A stretch of DNA of 64,000 nucleotides. Source: an uncultured Pseudomonadales bacterium (lineage in GTDB: Bacteria > Pseudomonadota > Gammaproteobacteria > Pseudomonadales > Azotimanducaceae). This document shows, piece by piece, positions 29,738 through 40,872 of this stretch; position 1 is the stretch's first letter; each line of letters starts with the position of its first letter. The translations under genes and the position numbers were made by a program. The DNA lies in contig CALHVX010000015.1 of assembly GCA_938036875.1 (NCBI GenBank), positions 1-64,000 on the forward strand, in the 5' to 3' direction. Below the pieces are notes generated by a model, which saw nothing but the letters and a program-made list of their open reading frames with translations, searched no databases and was not told the DNA's origin.

Positions 29738-30811
29738 CTAGTCGGCTAACCAGCTTGGGTTTTGCCCACGTTGGCGAAGCACATGATCCATCAATACCAG
29801 CGCTAACATTGCCTCAGCAATGGGTACCGCACGAATACCAACACAGGGGTCGTGTCGCCCTTTGGTGACTACCGAGACTTCTTCACCAGCTAAGTTTTGC
29901 GAGCGACCTGGCGTAATCAAGCTAGACGTGGGTTTCAACGCAATGCTGACTTCAACATCCTGCCCGGAAGAGATACCACCCAACACACCACCGGCATGAT
30001 TTGATAAGAAGCCGCTAGCGTCCATCTCATCACGGTGTTGGGTACCACGTTGCGCAACCACTTGCTGACCATCGCCGATACCTACCGCTTTCACCGCGTT
30101 GATTCCCATCATGGCAGCGGCAATGTCTGCGTCCAGCTTACCGAACACCGGCTCGCCTAAACCTACAGGTACCTGAGTTGCCACCACGCGCACCTCAGCA
30201 CCAATGGAATCCCCCTCTTTACGCACCGCATCAATCAATGCCGCTATGGCATCAACCTGCCCAGGGGCGGCACAGAAAAAATCGTTTTCAGGTACCGCAG
30301 ACCAATCTTCTAGCGGTAGCATCAAATCGCCAACCGCAGACAAGTAGCCGCGAACTTCTACGCCATAAGCTTCGCGAAGGTATTTTTTGGCAATGCCACC
30401 CGCCGCCACTCGCATTGCGGTTTCGCGCGCACTGGCACGGCCACCGCCGCGATAGTCTCGGTGCCCATATTTTTTTTGGTAGCTGAAGTCGGCATGCGCT
30501 GGACGAAATATCTCCGCAATGTCGGAGTAGTCCTTGCTCTTTTGGTCGGTGTTTTCAATCGCCAAGCCAATGGAGGTACCCGTGGTTTGATCTTCGAATA
30601 CGCCTGACAGTATTTTCACCTGATCCGCTTCTCGACGCTGGGTGGTATAGCGTGATTGACCCGGCCGGCGGCGATCCAAATCTACTTGTAGATCTTGTGC
30701 TGTAATGTTGAGCCCAGGCGGACAGCCATCAACAATTGCGCCCAGGGCTGGGCCGTGACTTTCACCAAAGGTGGTGACACGAAACGCTTGGCCAAAAGTA
30801 TTACCTGCCAT
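29738..30811 (-). CDS. aroC: chorismate synthase
   Basis: AroC makes chorismate from EPSP using reduced FMN without net redox change. The 357-residue protein has [18 protein letters not shown] at the N-terminus, the [11 protein letters not shown] motif, [35 protein letters not shown], and the FMN-site [16 protein letters not shown] near the end. It supplies the precursor used by the trp genes elsewhere in the window. Confidence 0.98.
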   Translation of the reverse strand: MAGNTFGQAFRVTTFGESHGPALGAIVDGCPPGLNITAQDLQVDLDRRRPGQSRYTTQRREADQVKILSGVFEDQTTGTSIGLAIENTDQKSKDYSDIAEIFRPAHADFSYQKKYGHRDYRGGGRASARETAMRVAAGGIAKKYLREAYGVEVRGYLSAVGDLMLPLEDWSAVPENDFFCAAPGQVDAIAALIDAVRKEGDSIGAEVRVVATQVPVGLGEPVFGKLDADIAAAMMGINAVKAVGIGDGQQVVAQRGTQHRDEMDASGFLSNHAGGVLGGISSGQDVEVSIALKPTSSLITPGRSQNLAGEEVSVVTKGRHDPCVGIRAVPIAEAMLALVLMDHVLRQRGQNPSWLAD

Positions 30812-30897
30812 GATTACTTGCCATTGCTATTTGTCATGATGAACCAACAACTGCCCAGATCGAAGGGGCGCTAGTATGGGAACTGCTAAGCGGGTGT

Positions 30898-31791
30898 TCA
30901 AGGGGCGGTTACCCCAGCTTGGACAACAAACACACCCTCGCCGCCACTTTCAAGGTCTGGCCAGATGAAATCCGTTGTAGGGAAGCGTTGCAACAAGGCC
31001 GGCGCGCTATTGCCCACCTCACCGAGCAGCACACCGGCGGCGCTCAAGCGCGGCAATATCTGCTCTAAAAACGGCGCCATGATATCTAACCCATCCTTGC
31101 CCCCGGCTAACGCCAACGACGGCTCCGCTGCGAACTCTGGTGGCAACGACGACATATCCGCTTGATCGACATAAGGCGGATTACACAGCACTAGATCCCA
31201 ACGCACGTTTGTATCCACATTGGTCAAAAGGTCTGAGCGCACGATGTTCACCCGTGAGCCAAGCTGGTGACGATCTACATTGGCTTGCGCCAACGCTAGC
31301 GCAGTCTCATCCAGATCCACCAACATGACTTCGCTTTGCGGGAACACTAAAGCCGCAAGAATGCCGAGGCACCCTCCGCCACAGCACATATCCAGGATCT
31401 GAGCCGGCGGCTGGGTTAACCAAGGTTGCACCTCAAACTGCAATAGCTCGGCCAAAGGCGAACGCGGCACTATGACGCCTGGCACGCAGTACAAAGGCAC
31501 GCTAGCAAACTCACACTCACCTAGCAGGTAAGCCAAAGGCACACGTTCTTGCACTCGTCGCTGCGCCAACTCAATCACCTTAGAGCAAAGTAAGGGCGAC
31601 AGCTGCGCGGTGAGCGATTCCTGCTCATCCGGAAGGCCTGTCAGCGCCAACACCAACCAGACCGCCTCATCCCAACTATTGTCTGTGCCCTGGCCAAACA
31701 CTAGACCACTGCGAGCAAACAACGCGCTGCAACGCTCGATGGCGGAACCAACCGTCGTCTGAGTTGGGAGTTCCAGCAAAGGACTAGCCAA
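30898..31791 (-). CDS. prmB: 50S ribosomal protein L3 N5-glutamine methyltransferase PrmB
   Basis: PrmB methylates a glutamine of ribosomal protein L3. The 297-residue protein has a helical N-terminal domain and a class I SAM-binding fold with DMCCGGGCLGILAA as motif I and the catalytic CNPPYVDQ. It is assigned to PrmB rather than PrmC because of its upstream linkage to aroC and the VPLAYLLGECEFASVPLYC sequence. The start appears to be TTG at 31791 with little Shine-Dalgarno, 8 bp after the DUF4892 gene. Confidence 0.93.
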   Translation of the reverse strand: MASPLLELPTQTTVGSAIERCSALFARSGLVFGQGTDNSWDEAVWLVLALTGLPDEQESLTAQLSPLLCSKVIELAQRRVQERVPLAYLLGECEFASVPLYCVPGVIVPRSPLAELLQFEVQPWLTQPPAQILDMCCGGGCLGILAALVFPQSEVMLVDLDETALALAQANVDRHQLGSRVNIVRSDLLTNVDTNVRWDLVLCNPPYVDQADMSSLPPEFAAEPSLALAGGKDGLDIMAPFLEQILPRLSAAGVLLGEVGNSAPALLQRFPTTDFIWPDLESGGEGVFVVQAGVTAP

Positions 31792-31799
31792 GAGTGCCG

Positions 31800-32705
31800 T
31801 TACCGCGTCAGGCGCTTGGGAGTAACCAATACAAGGCGCGCCCTGGGGCGTGCTTTATTTGGCGCCAAAGAACCAACGCCACGGGGCGTTACGGTTTTGC
31901 CCGCGGCTGCAAAAACCGCCGATGCATCCTCAGCGCAACGGGTTGATGCCGCCAGTGATTCGGACAAGCCCTGTTCTACATTGGCATTGTTTTCGAAACC
32001 TGGATACAGATGACAGACTATCTGTAAGTCTTTATTCAGCGAGTCTGGGAGGCTGGCGGCTAAACTCGATAGCAAGGTCAAGGCTGCCGTGGGTAACTCC
32101 CCGTTAGCTTTCGGTTGAACTTGGGGAACCACCGCAAACCCAGTTCTCGCAAAGCCAGCTAACCAAGCTTGCCATTGGGAACCATCACCTGAAGCTAGAA
32201 CCAATGGCGGCATAACGTCGGGCTGCCACATCTCTACATGGGCATACTGGCGCCGATTTCCGCGCTTAATGAGGTACACGGCAACTAGCTCCTCACCTAC
32301 CTGAGCGGCAAGGTAGGCTTGCTCTTGGTCACGACCGTACAAAACCGCTTGTCCGAAGATTTGGTTTGCCCAGGTATTGCTACGGCCACAATCCCGACCT
32401 TCGCATTGGAAGATAACCTGACCCGCCAACTGGGCAGCATAGTGCTCCCTAAGCTTGTCTGGGTCGGTGCCGGTGGGGACTTCAAAGGTGGTCCAACGAC
32501 GTCCGGCAACTACATCGACCAAGCGCTCAATAGACGTCTCGCGACGATTCTTCTCCACCGCGCTTAACACAAACTCTCGAGATTTTGGCGCCTCAACACC
32601 TTCAGCAATCATGGTTGCTTCCGGAAATGGGACAAGCTCCGCATGAGCGCAGCTCGCCAACACATAGGCAAGCGTAGAAGCCAGGATAGTGATAGCCCAA
32701 CGCAT
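31800..32705 (-). CDS. DUF4892 exported protein, possible lipoprotein
   Basis: I start this at the ATG at 32705, which overlaps the gpsA stop as TGATG, giving 301 residues. The N-terminus is a signal peptide (about residues 2-18) ending in LASC, a plausible lipobox with Cys19, although AHA just after it could also be a signal peptidase I site. The body (VVAGRRWTTFEVPTGTDPDK, FQCEGRDCGRSNTWANQIFG) matches my memory of the DUF4892 family found in Pseudomonas and relatives. The C-terminal half (residues about 205-301) has an OmpA-like flavour but I cannot confirm it. Function unknown; the location is probably periplasmic. Confidence 0.8.
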   Translation of the reverse strand: MRWAITILASTLAYVLASCAHAELVPFPEATMIAEGVEAPKSREFVLSAVEKNRRETSIERLVDVVAGRRWTTFEVPTGTDPDKLREHYAAQLAGQVIFQCEGRDCGRSNTWANQIFGQAVLYGRDQEQAYLAAQVGEELVAVYLIKRGNRRQYAHVEMWQPDVMPPLVLASGDGSQWQAWLAGFARTGFAVVPQVQPKANGELPTAALTLLSSLAASLPDSLNKDLQIVCHLYPGFENNANVEQGLSESLAASTRCAEDASAVFAAAGKTVTPRGVGSLAPNKARPRARLVLVTPKRLTR

Positions 32706-33742
32706 CAGTTGGACTGCCAACGCTCTGGGGCAGCAAACTCCACATCCACCCCTTGCGAGCCCGTCATGAGCTGACCGATCACCTCACCCACATCTGCTTG
32801 GGTAATCAATATGCGATGCAACCCCTCAACCAATGGCATATATACACCTAAAGCTTGAGATTTAGCATGGACAACCTGCAATGTATTCACCCCTTCCGCT
32901 AACTTACCCATTTCTTGCATGGCTTCCTCTAAGGTTGCACCACCACCAATCAAGGTGCCGAGCCGGTAGTTACGGCTCAACGGGGAGGTACAAGTAACCA
33001 ACAGATCACCAACCCCAGCCAAACCCAGAAAGGTGAACGGATTGGCACCAAGCGACACAGCCAGCCGGCTCATCTCTGCTAGGCTTCGCGTGATTAGCAT
33101 ACCCACCGTGTTAGAACCCACACCTAAAGCTGAGGCTAGACCGCAAATAATCGCATATATATTCTTTAACGCGCCGCCCAACTCAACACCAAAGACATCG
33201 TTGTTGGCGTAAACCCGAAAGCTATCGCTATGCAGCAACTCTTGCACCATGCTGCACACCGCGTCATCTTGGCTTGCGATAACCGTACCGGTGTAATGCC
33301 CCGACGCTACCTCTTCCGCTAGGTTTGGACCACTCAAAGCGCCAGTGCGTTGAGAGCCAGTGACCTGGGCCAGAATCTGGCTCATCATCAAAAAACTATC
33401 ACCCTCGATGCCCTTGGTTAAACTAACCAGAGCGGTAGCCGGGTCTAACAGATCTTTGAGTTGGCCTGCCACCGAGCGGAAGCTGCTGCTTGGCACACTA
33501 ACAAAAACGGCATCGCTGCCACTAACCGCCGCAGCTAGATCATTGGTTGGATGGATCTGATCGGCCAGGGGATGGCCAGGTAGGTAACGGCGATTTTCGC
33601 GGTGCGCAATGGTATCCGCCACCTGCTGCTCATCCCGCATCCACAGATGGGTGCGGTGACCGTTGCTCGCAATGATGTTTGCGATGGCCGTACCGAAGTT
33701 GCCGCCACCGATGATTCCCACTTGCATTAGGCTATCTGACAT
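32705..33742 (-). CDS. gpsA: glycerol-3-phosphate dehydrogenase [NAD(P)+]
   Basis: GpsA reduces dihydroxyacetone phosphate to sn-glycerol-3-phosphate for phospholipid synthesis. The 345-residue protein has the dinucleotide-binding VGIIGGGNFGTAIANI, the PSSSFR region, GALSGPNLAEEVASG, and the catalytic lysine in GALKNIYAIICGLA. The second Met (residue 6) is an alternative start. It overlaps the downstream DUF4892 gene by one base and lies 20 bp from the htpG stop. Confidence 0.97.
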   Translation of the reverse strand: MSDSLMQVGIIGGGNFGTAIANIIASNGHRTHLWMRDEQQVADTIAHRENRRYLPGHPLADQIHPTNDLAAAVSGSDAVFVSVPSSSFRSVAGQLKDLLDPATALVSLTKGIEGDSFLMMSQILAQVTGSQRTGALSGPNLAEEVASGHYTGTVIASQDDAVCSMVQELLHSDSFRVYANNDVFGVELGGALKNIYAIICGLASALGVGSNTVGMLITRSLAEMSRLAVSLGANPFTFLGLAGVGDLLVTCTSPLSRNYRLGTLIGGGATLEEAMQEMGKLAEGVNTLQVVHAKSQALGVYMPLVEGLHRILITQADVGEVIGQLMTGSQGVDVEFAAPERWQSN

Positions 33743-33762
33743 CAGGCTATCATGGGCTTTCG

Positions 33763-35688
33763 TTAGTCGCTGAGCAACTCCACCAGCAAACGATTTAAGC
33801 GCTGCACGTGAGCCGAGGCATCTTCTAACGGGGTTCCATCCGCCAGCGCTGCTTGATCAAAGAGCAGATGGACCAAATCACCAAAACGGTCTTCGTCCGA
33901 TTCAAGATCCATGCGCTGAACCAAGGGGTGACCTGCGTTGTACTCTAAGATCGGCTTGGATGCAGGCACGGCTTGACCGGCTGCCTCCATAATCTGGCGC
34001 ATCTGGGCCCCCATGGCATCATCTTCCAACACCAGACAAGCCGGTGAATCCGTCAGACGTTTTGAAGCCCGAACTTTAGCCACGTTGTCGCCGAGCACTT
34101 CGGCCATCCGCGCTGTTAGGGGTGAATCGTCCTCCCCGGCATCCTCGTCCTGTGTTTCGGTGCCAGGCAGGTTGATATCACCGCGCATGACGTCCACAAA
34201 CTGCTTACCCATGAACTCGGTCATGGCACCCATCAGCCATTCGTCGATGCGGTCGAACATCAAGATAACTTCAACACCCTGCTTCTTGAATACCTCAAGA
34301 TGCGGGCTGTTTTTAGCGTTGGTGTAAGAGTCAGCAGCTAGGTAGTAAATCTTGTCTTGATCATCTGCCGCGCGTTCGATGTAAGACTCTAAGCTAACCG
34401 TCTTCTTTTCATCACCCGAAGTGCTGCTAAAGCGCAGCAACTTGGCAATGGTCTCACGGTTAGCAAAATCTTCCCCTGCACCCTCTTTTAGCACCTCACC
34501 AAAGGTATCCCAAAAGACTTGGTAATCTTCTGGAGATTTGCGAGACATATCACCGAGCACGGTTAGCACGCGCTTAGTCAACGCATTGCGAATGCTGGTC
34601 ACACGGTCGTCTTCTTGCAATATTTCTCGGGACACGTTCAGCGGCAAATCGTTGGAGTCGATGACGCCTTTGACGAAACGCAGATACATGGGGAGAAACT
34701 GCTCTGCTTCATCCAGAATGAACACACGCTGCACGTAGAGTTTTAAGCCTCTGGGTGCTTCACGGTTCCACATATCAAAAGGCGCACGGGTTGGGATATA
34801 CAACAGCGAGGTGTATTCCAACTTGCCTTCAACCCGATTGTGGCTCCAGGCAATGGGGTCTTCAAAGTCGTGGCTGATGTGCTTGTAGAACTCTTGGTAT
34901 TCCTCTTCCGAAACGTCTGAACGTGAGCGCGTCCATAAGGCTTTAGCTTCGTTTACCGTCTCGAGCGTAGGCGTTTGCTCAACGTCAGCAACGACCGACT
35001 CATCGTCACCTTCTGCGGGTTCAGGCGCAGGCTCTGGCGGCTTGACCATCATCACCGGTACGCTCAGGTGGTCCGAATACTTGCGCACGATATGACGCAA
35101 GCGAGCGTCATCCGCAAACTCTTTGGACTCTTCACGCAGATGCAAAATGACCTGGGTGCCACGTTCTAAGCCCTCAACATCAGCAACCGAAAATTCATCT
35201 TCGCCCGTTGACCGCCAACGTGTACCTATACCGCCATGCACACTGCGGGTCAGCACCTCCATTTCTTCTGCAACGATGAACCCACTGTAGAAGCCCACAC
35301 CAAACTGACCAATCAAAGCCGAGTCGGCTTTGGCATCACCGCTAAGACCAGCCACAAATTCAGCCGTACCAGAGCGTGCGATGGTCCCTAGGTTGGCGAT
35401 CACCTCGTCCCGCGTCATGCCTATACCGTTGTCGCTAATGGTCACCGTGCCCGCATCGGCATCAAACTCAATGGTTATGGCTGGGTCGCTATCGTCGGCC
35501 AGTTCGGAGTTAGCCAACACCTCTAGACGCAGCTTGTCGATGGCGTCAGACGCGTTAGAGATGAGCTCGCGCAAGAATATCTCGCGATTCGAGTAGAGCG
35601 AGTGAATCATGAGCTGCAGTAACTGCTTAGCTTCGGTTTGGAAGCCGTGTGTCTGGCTTTCCGGTGCTTGGGTGGTCGTATCGGTCAT
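33763..35688 (-). CDS. htpG: molecular chaperone HtpG (Hsp90 family)
   Basis: HtpG is the bacterial Hsp90, an ATP-driven cytosolic chaperone dimer. The 641-residue protein has the GHKL ATP site ([41 protein letters not shown]), the middle domain with [12 protein letters not shown]-type sequence ([12 protein letters not shown]), and a conserved C-terminal dimerisation region. The charged linker after about residue 215 is Glu/Asp-rich and longer than in E. coli. The ATG at 35688 is preceded by AAAGG. A near-consensus sigma32 promoter lies about 160 bp upstream. Confidence 0.98.
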   Translation of the reverse strand: MTDTTTQAPESQTHGFQTEAKQLLQLMIHSLYSNREIFLRELISNASDAIDKLRLEVLANSELADDSDPAITIEFDADAGTVTISDNGIGMTRDEVIANLGTIARSGTAEFVAGLSGDAKADSALIGQFGVGFYSGFIVAEEMEVLTRSVHGGIGTRWRSTGEDEFSVADVEGLERGTQVILHLREESKEFADDARLRHIVRKYSDHLSVPVMMVKPPEPAPEPAEGDDESVVADVEQTPTLETVNEAKALWTRSRSDVSEEEYQEFYKHISHDFEDPIAWSHNRVEGKLEYTSLLYIPTRAPFDMWNREAPRGLKLYVQRVFILDEAEQFLPMYLRFVKGVIDSNDLPLNVSREILQEDDRVTSIRNALTKRVLTVLGDMSRKSPEDYQVFWDTFGEVLKEGAGEDFANRETIAKLLRFSSTSGDEKKTVSLESYIERAADDQDKIYYLAADSYTNAKNSPHLEVFKKQGVEVILMFDRIDEWLMGAMTEFMGKQFVDVMRGDINLPGTETQDEDAGEDDSPLTARMAEVLGDNVAKVRASKRLTDSPACLVLEDDAMGAQMRQIMEAAGQAVPASKPILEYNAGHPLVQRMDLESDEDRFGDLVHLLFDQAALADGTPLEDASAHVQRLNRLLVELLSD

Positions 35689-35853
35689 AACGGGCCTTTC
35701 ACAAATCGTAGGTTAAGAAACTTTGGTTCAAACTCTATTTGAAGAATCTGGTATCAAACATCCAAGGGTCTGGCCAATGGGCACAGCTGCCGCTGTCGCT
35801 CCAGCGTCGGCAACTAATGGTCAACACTTCAGGTCAACAACTTCAGAGCAAAG

Positions 35854-35879
35854 ATGGGGATTACCCAAATTTTTTCAAG
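35854..35879 (-). promoter_or_regulatory. sigma32 heat-shock promoter of htpG
   Basis: On the minus strand CTTGAA (35879-35874) and CCCCAT (35859-35854) are separated by 14 bp. CTTGAA with CCCCATnT at 13-15 bp spacing is the sigma32 (RpoH) consensus. Transcription would start near 35847 and leave a leader of about 160 nt before htpG. Confidence 0.88.
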
Positions 35880-36010
35880 AGGCTTGCGGTAAATGCGCCG
35901 AGAATGGTCCCGTCTACCGCAACACCGTCGATCTAGCGGGGAATTATAAGTTAACTACCTTGAGTTAACTACTTCAGGTCAGCCAGCCAAGCCGGACTGG
36001 AGGTTAAGGT

Positions 36011-36045
36011 ATCAACCAGGGTTTGCACAGCACACCCTGGTTGAT
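36011..36045 (-). terminator. 12-bp perfect inverted repeat after sucD
   Basis: ATCAACCAGGGT (36011-36022) and ACCCTGGTTGAT (36034-36045) pair perfectly around an 11-nt loop, 30 bp past the sucD stop. There is no U-tract after it, so it may end the sdh-suc message by another route or protect its 3' end. Confidence 0.6.
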
Positions 36046-36075
36046 TGGTTCTAGCCTGGTTTTAAGCCGAGCGGC

Positions 36076-36951
36076 TTAGCTCCAGCCAGTCACCTCAGCT
36101 AATGCATCACCGATCTCGGCAAGGCTGCGGGTGGTGCGAACGCCAGCCGCTTCTAGTGCAGCAAACTTATCTGCCGCGGTGCCTTTACCACCTGCGATGA
36201 TTGCACCGGCATGACCCATGCGCTTACCTGCAGGCGCCGTGACACCAGCGATGTACGAGACAACCGGCTTGGTCACATTGGACTTGATGAATTCCGCTGC
36301 TTCTTCCTCAGCGTTACCACCAATCTCACCCACCATCACAATGGCTTCGGTGCCTGGATCTTCTTCGAACAACGCCAGGATATCCATAAAATGACTGCCC
36401 GGAATGGGGTCACCGCCAATGCCAACACAAGAGCTCTGGCCAAAACCTCGGTCTGTGGTTTGCTTAACGGCTTCGTAAGTCAATGTGCCGGAGCGAGAGA
36501 CGATGCCAACTTTACCCGGTAGGTGGATATCACCAGGCATGATGCCAATTTTGCATTCGCCAGGCGTGATGACACCTGGGCAGTTAGGTCCGATCAATCG
36601 AACATTGGTGGTATCCAGCAGTGCTTTGACCGCCAACATATCCAAGGTAGGAATGCCTTCGGTGATACACACGATCAGCTCAATGCCCGCATCCACCGCT
36701 TCTAAGATGGAATCTTTGCAAAAGGGAGCAGGCACGTAGATGACGGATGCGGTAGCGCCGGTTTCGGCAACCGCGCCAGCAACTGTATCAAAGACTGGCA
36801 GTCCTAGATGGGTCTCGCCGCCTTTGCCCGGCGTCACACCACCCACCAAGTCTGTGCCGTAAGCAATGGCTTGCTCACTATGCAACGTACCCTGGCCACC
36901 GGTAAAACCTTGGCACAGCACTTTGGTTTGCTTGTTGATTAAGATGCTCAT
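36076..36951 (-). CDS. sucD: succinyl-CoA synthetase alpha subunit
   Basis: SucD binds CoA and carries the phosphohistidine in the succinyl-CoA to succinate step of the TCA cycle. The 291-residue protein has the CoA-binding [37 protein letters not shown], and the active-site His in [14 protein letters not shown]. It overlaps sucC by four bases (ATGA), which keeps subunit synthesis coupled. It is the last gene of the sdh-suc block. Confidence 0.98.
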   Translation of the reverse strand: MSILINKQTKVLCQGFTGGQGTLHSEQAIAYGTDLVGGVTPGKGGETHLGLPVFDTVAGAVAETGATASVIYVPAPFCKDSILEAVDAGIELIVCITEGIPTLDMLAVKALLDTTNVRLIGPNCPGVITPGECKIGIMPGDIHLPGKVGIVSRSGTLTYEAVKQTTDRGFGQSSCVGIGGDPIPGSHFMDILALFEEDPGTEAIVMVGEIGGNAEEEAAEFIKSNVTKPVVSYIAGVTAPAGKRMGHAGAIIAGGKGTAADKFAALEAAGVRTTRSLAEIGDALAEVTGWS

Positions 36952-38117
36952 GCTTTACCCCCTGCTGCCGCTACGGCTTTTTCAGCAGCATCGGTTAACG
37001 ACTCCGCTGCAATAATGTTCAAACCGCTTGAGGCCAATCGCTCACGGCCTTTATCTGAGTTGTTGCCTTCAAATCGAACAACCACTGGCACTTTGACACC
37101 CACATCTTCAACCGCACCAATAATGCCTTCAGCAATGGTGGCGCAACTCACAATGCCGCCAAAAATATTGATCAATACTGCCGTTACATTGGTATCAGAT
37201 AGGATGATCTTAAAGGCTTCAGACACGGCTTCTTTGGTTGCCCCACCGCCAACATCTAAGAAGTTTGCTGGGTTGCCGCCATGCAGCTTAACTAGGTCCA
37301 TGGTGCCCATGGCCAAACCCGCGCCGTTAACCATGCAACCAATACTGCCGTCTAACGCCACGTAATTTAGGTTGAACTTGGCCGCCTGCGCCTCACGCTC
37401 GTCTTCTTGCGACGGATCGTTCATCGCCGCAATGGCTTTGTGTCGATACAGCGCGTTGCCATCAATGGTCATCTTGGCGTCAAGACAATGGATATCGCCG
37501 GTGTCGGTCACAACCAAGGGGTTAATTTCTAGCAGCGCACAATCCGTTTCGATGAACATCTTTGCCAACTTCATGAACACATCAGCGAACTGCTTCACCT
37601 GCTTGTCGTTCAAACCCAGTTGAAAACCGAGCTGGCGACCTTGGTAAGGTTGAGGACCGGTGTACGGGTCGATCACCGCGCGTAAAATCTTCTCGGGCGT
37701 CTCTTCAGCCACGGTTTCAATTTCAACACCACCTTCGGTAGACGCCATGAACACAACGCGACGGCTGCCGCGATCAACAACCGCACCTAAGTAGAGTTCG
37801 TCGGCTATGTCGGTGCAGCTTTCTACGTAAATCTTGCTCACCGGTTGGCCGTTGGCATCGGTTTGAATCGTGACCAGATTTTTGCCAATCCATTGATCCG
37901 CAAAGGCACGAACCTCGTCTAACGAGTCGGCCAACTTGACCCCACCCGCTTTGCCGCGCCCACCAGCATGAACCTGCACCTTGCAGACCCAACGGTTGCC
38001 CCCGATTTTTTCTGCTGCAGCAACCGCCTCATCAGCCGTATCTACCGCATGCCCAATGGACACCGGCAGGCCGTACTCCGCAAACAGACCTTTGGCCTGA
38101 TATTCGTGTAGATTCAT
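36948..38117 (-). CDS. sucC: succinyl-CoA synthetase beta subunit
   Basis: SucC supplies the ATP-grasp nucleotide-binding domain of succinyl-CoA synthetase. The 389-residue length is typical. It begins [19 protein letters not shown] and includes [36 protein letters not shown] and [13 protein letters not shown]. The C-terminal CoA-ligase region has [17 protein letters not shown]. It is downstream of lpdA after 56 bp. Confidence 0.98.
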   Translation of the reverse strand: MNLHEYQAKGLFAEYGLPVSIGHAVDTADEAVAAAEKIGGNRWVCKVQVHAGGRGKAGGVKLADSLDEVRAFADQWIGKNLVTIQTDANGQPVSKIYVESCTDIADELYLGAVVDRGSRRVVFMASTEGGVEIETVAEETPEKILRAVIDPYTGPQPYQGRQLGFQLGLNDKQVKQFADVFMKLAKMFIETDCALLEINPLVVTDTGDIHCLDAKMTIDGNALYRHKAIAAMNDPSQEDEREAQAAKFNLNYVALDGSIGCMVNGAGLAMGTMDLVKLHGGNPANFLDVGGGATKEAVSEAFKIILSDTNVTAVLINIFGGIVSCATIAEGIIGAVEDVGVKVPVVVRFEGNNSDKGRERLASSGLNIIAAESLTDAAEKAVAAAGGKA

Positions 38118-38173
38118 TGTTCGTCCGCTTTTTTATGAATAGTTTTAGTGAATATATCTTTACGTTCTAAATG

Positions 38174-40818
<2,645 letters not shown>

Positions 40819-40872
40819 TGTTCGCTTCCCTTAGCGTTAGTTTGCTAGTTCAACCCTGCTTTGTGAATTGAG

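Larger units (their letters stand above)
35689..36075. other. sucD-htpG intergenic region (387 bp)
   Basis: The gap holds the htpG leader, the sigma32 promoter, short repeats of AGTTAACTAC near 35950 and 35965 and of CTTCAGGTCA, and a 12-bp inverted repeat just past sucD. No protein-coding gene is evident. Confidence 0.7.
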
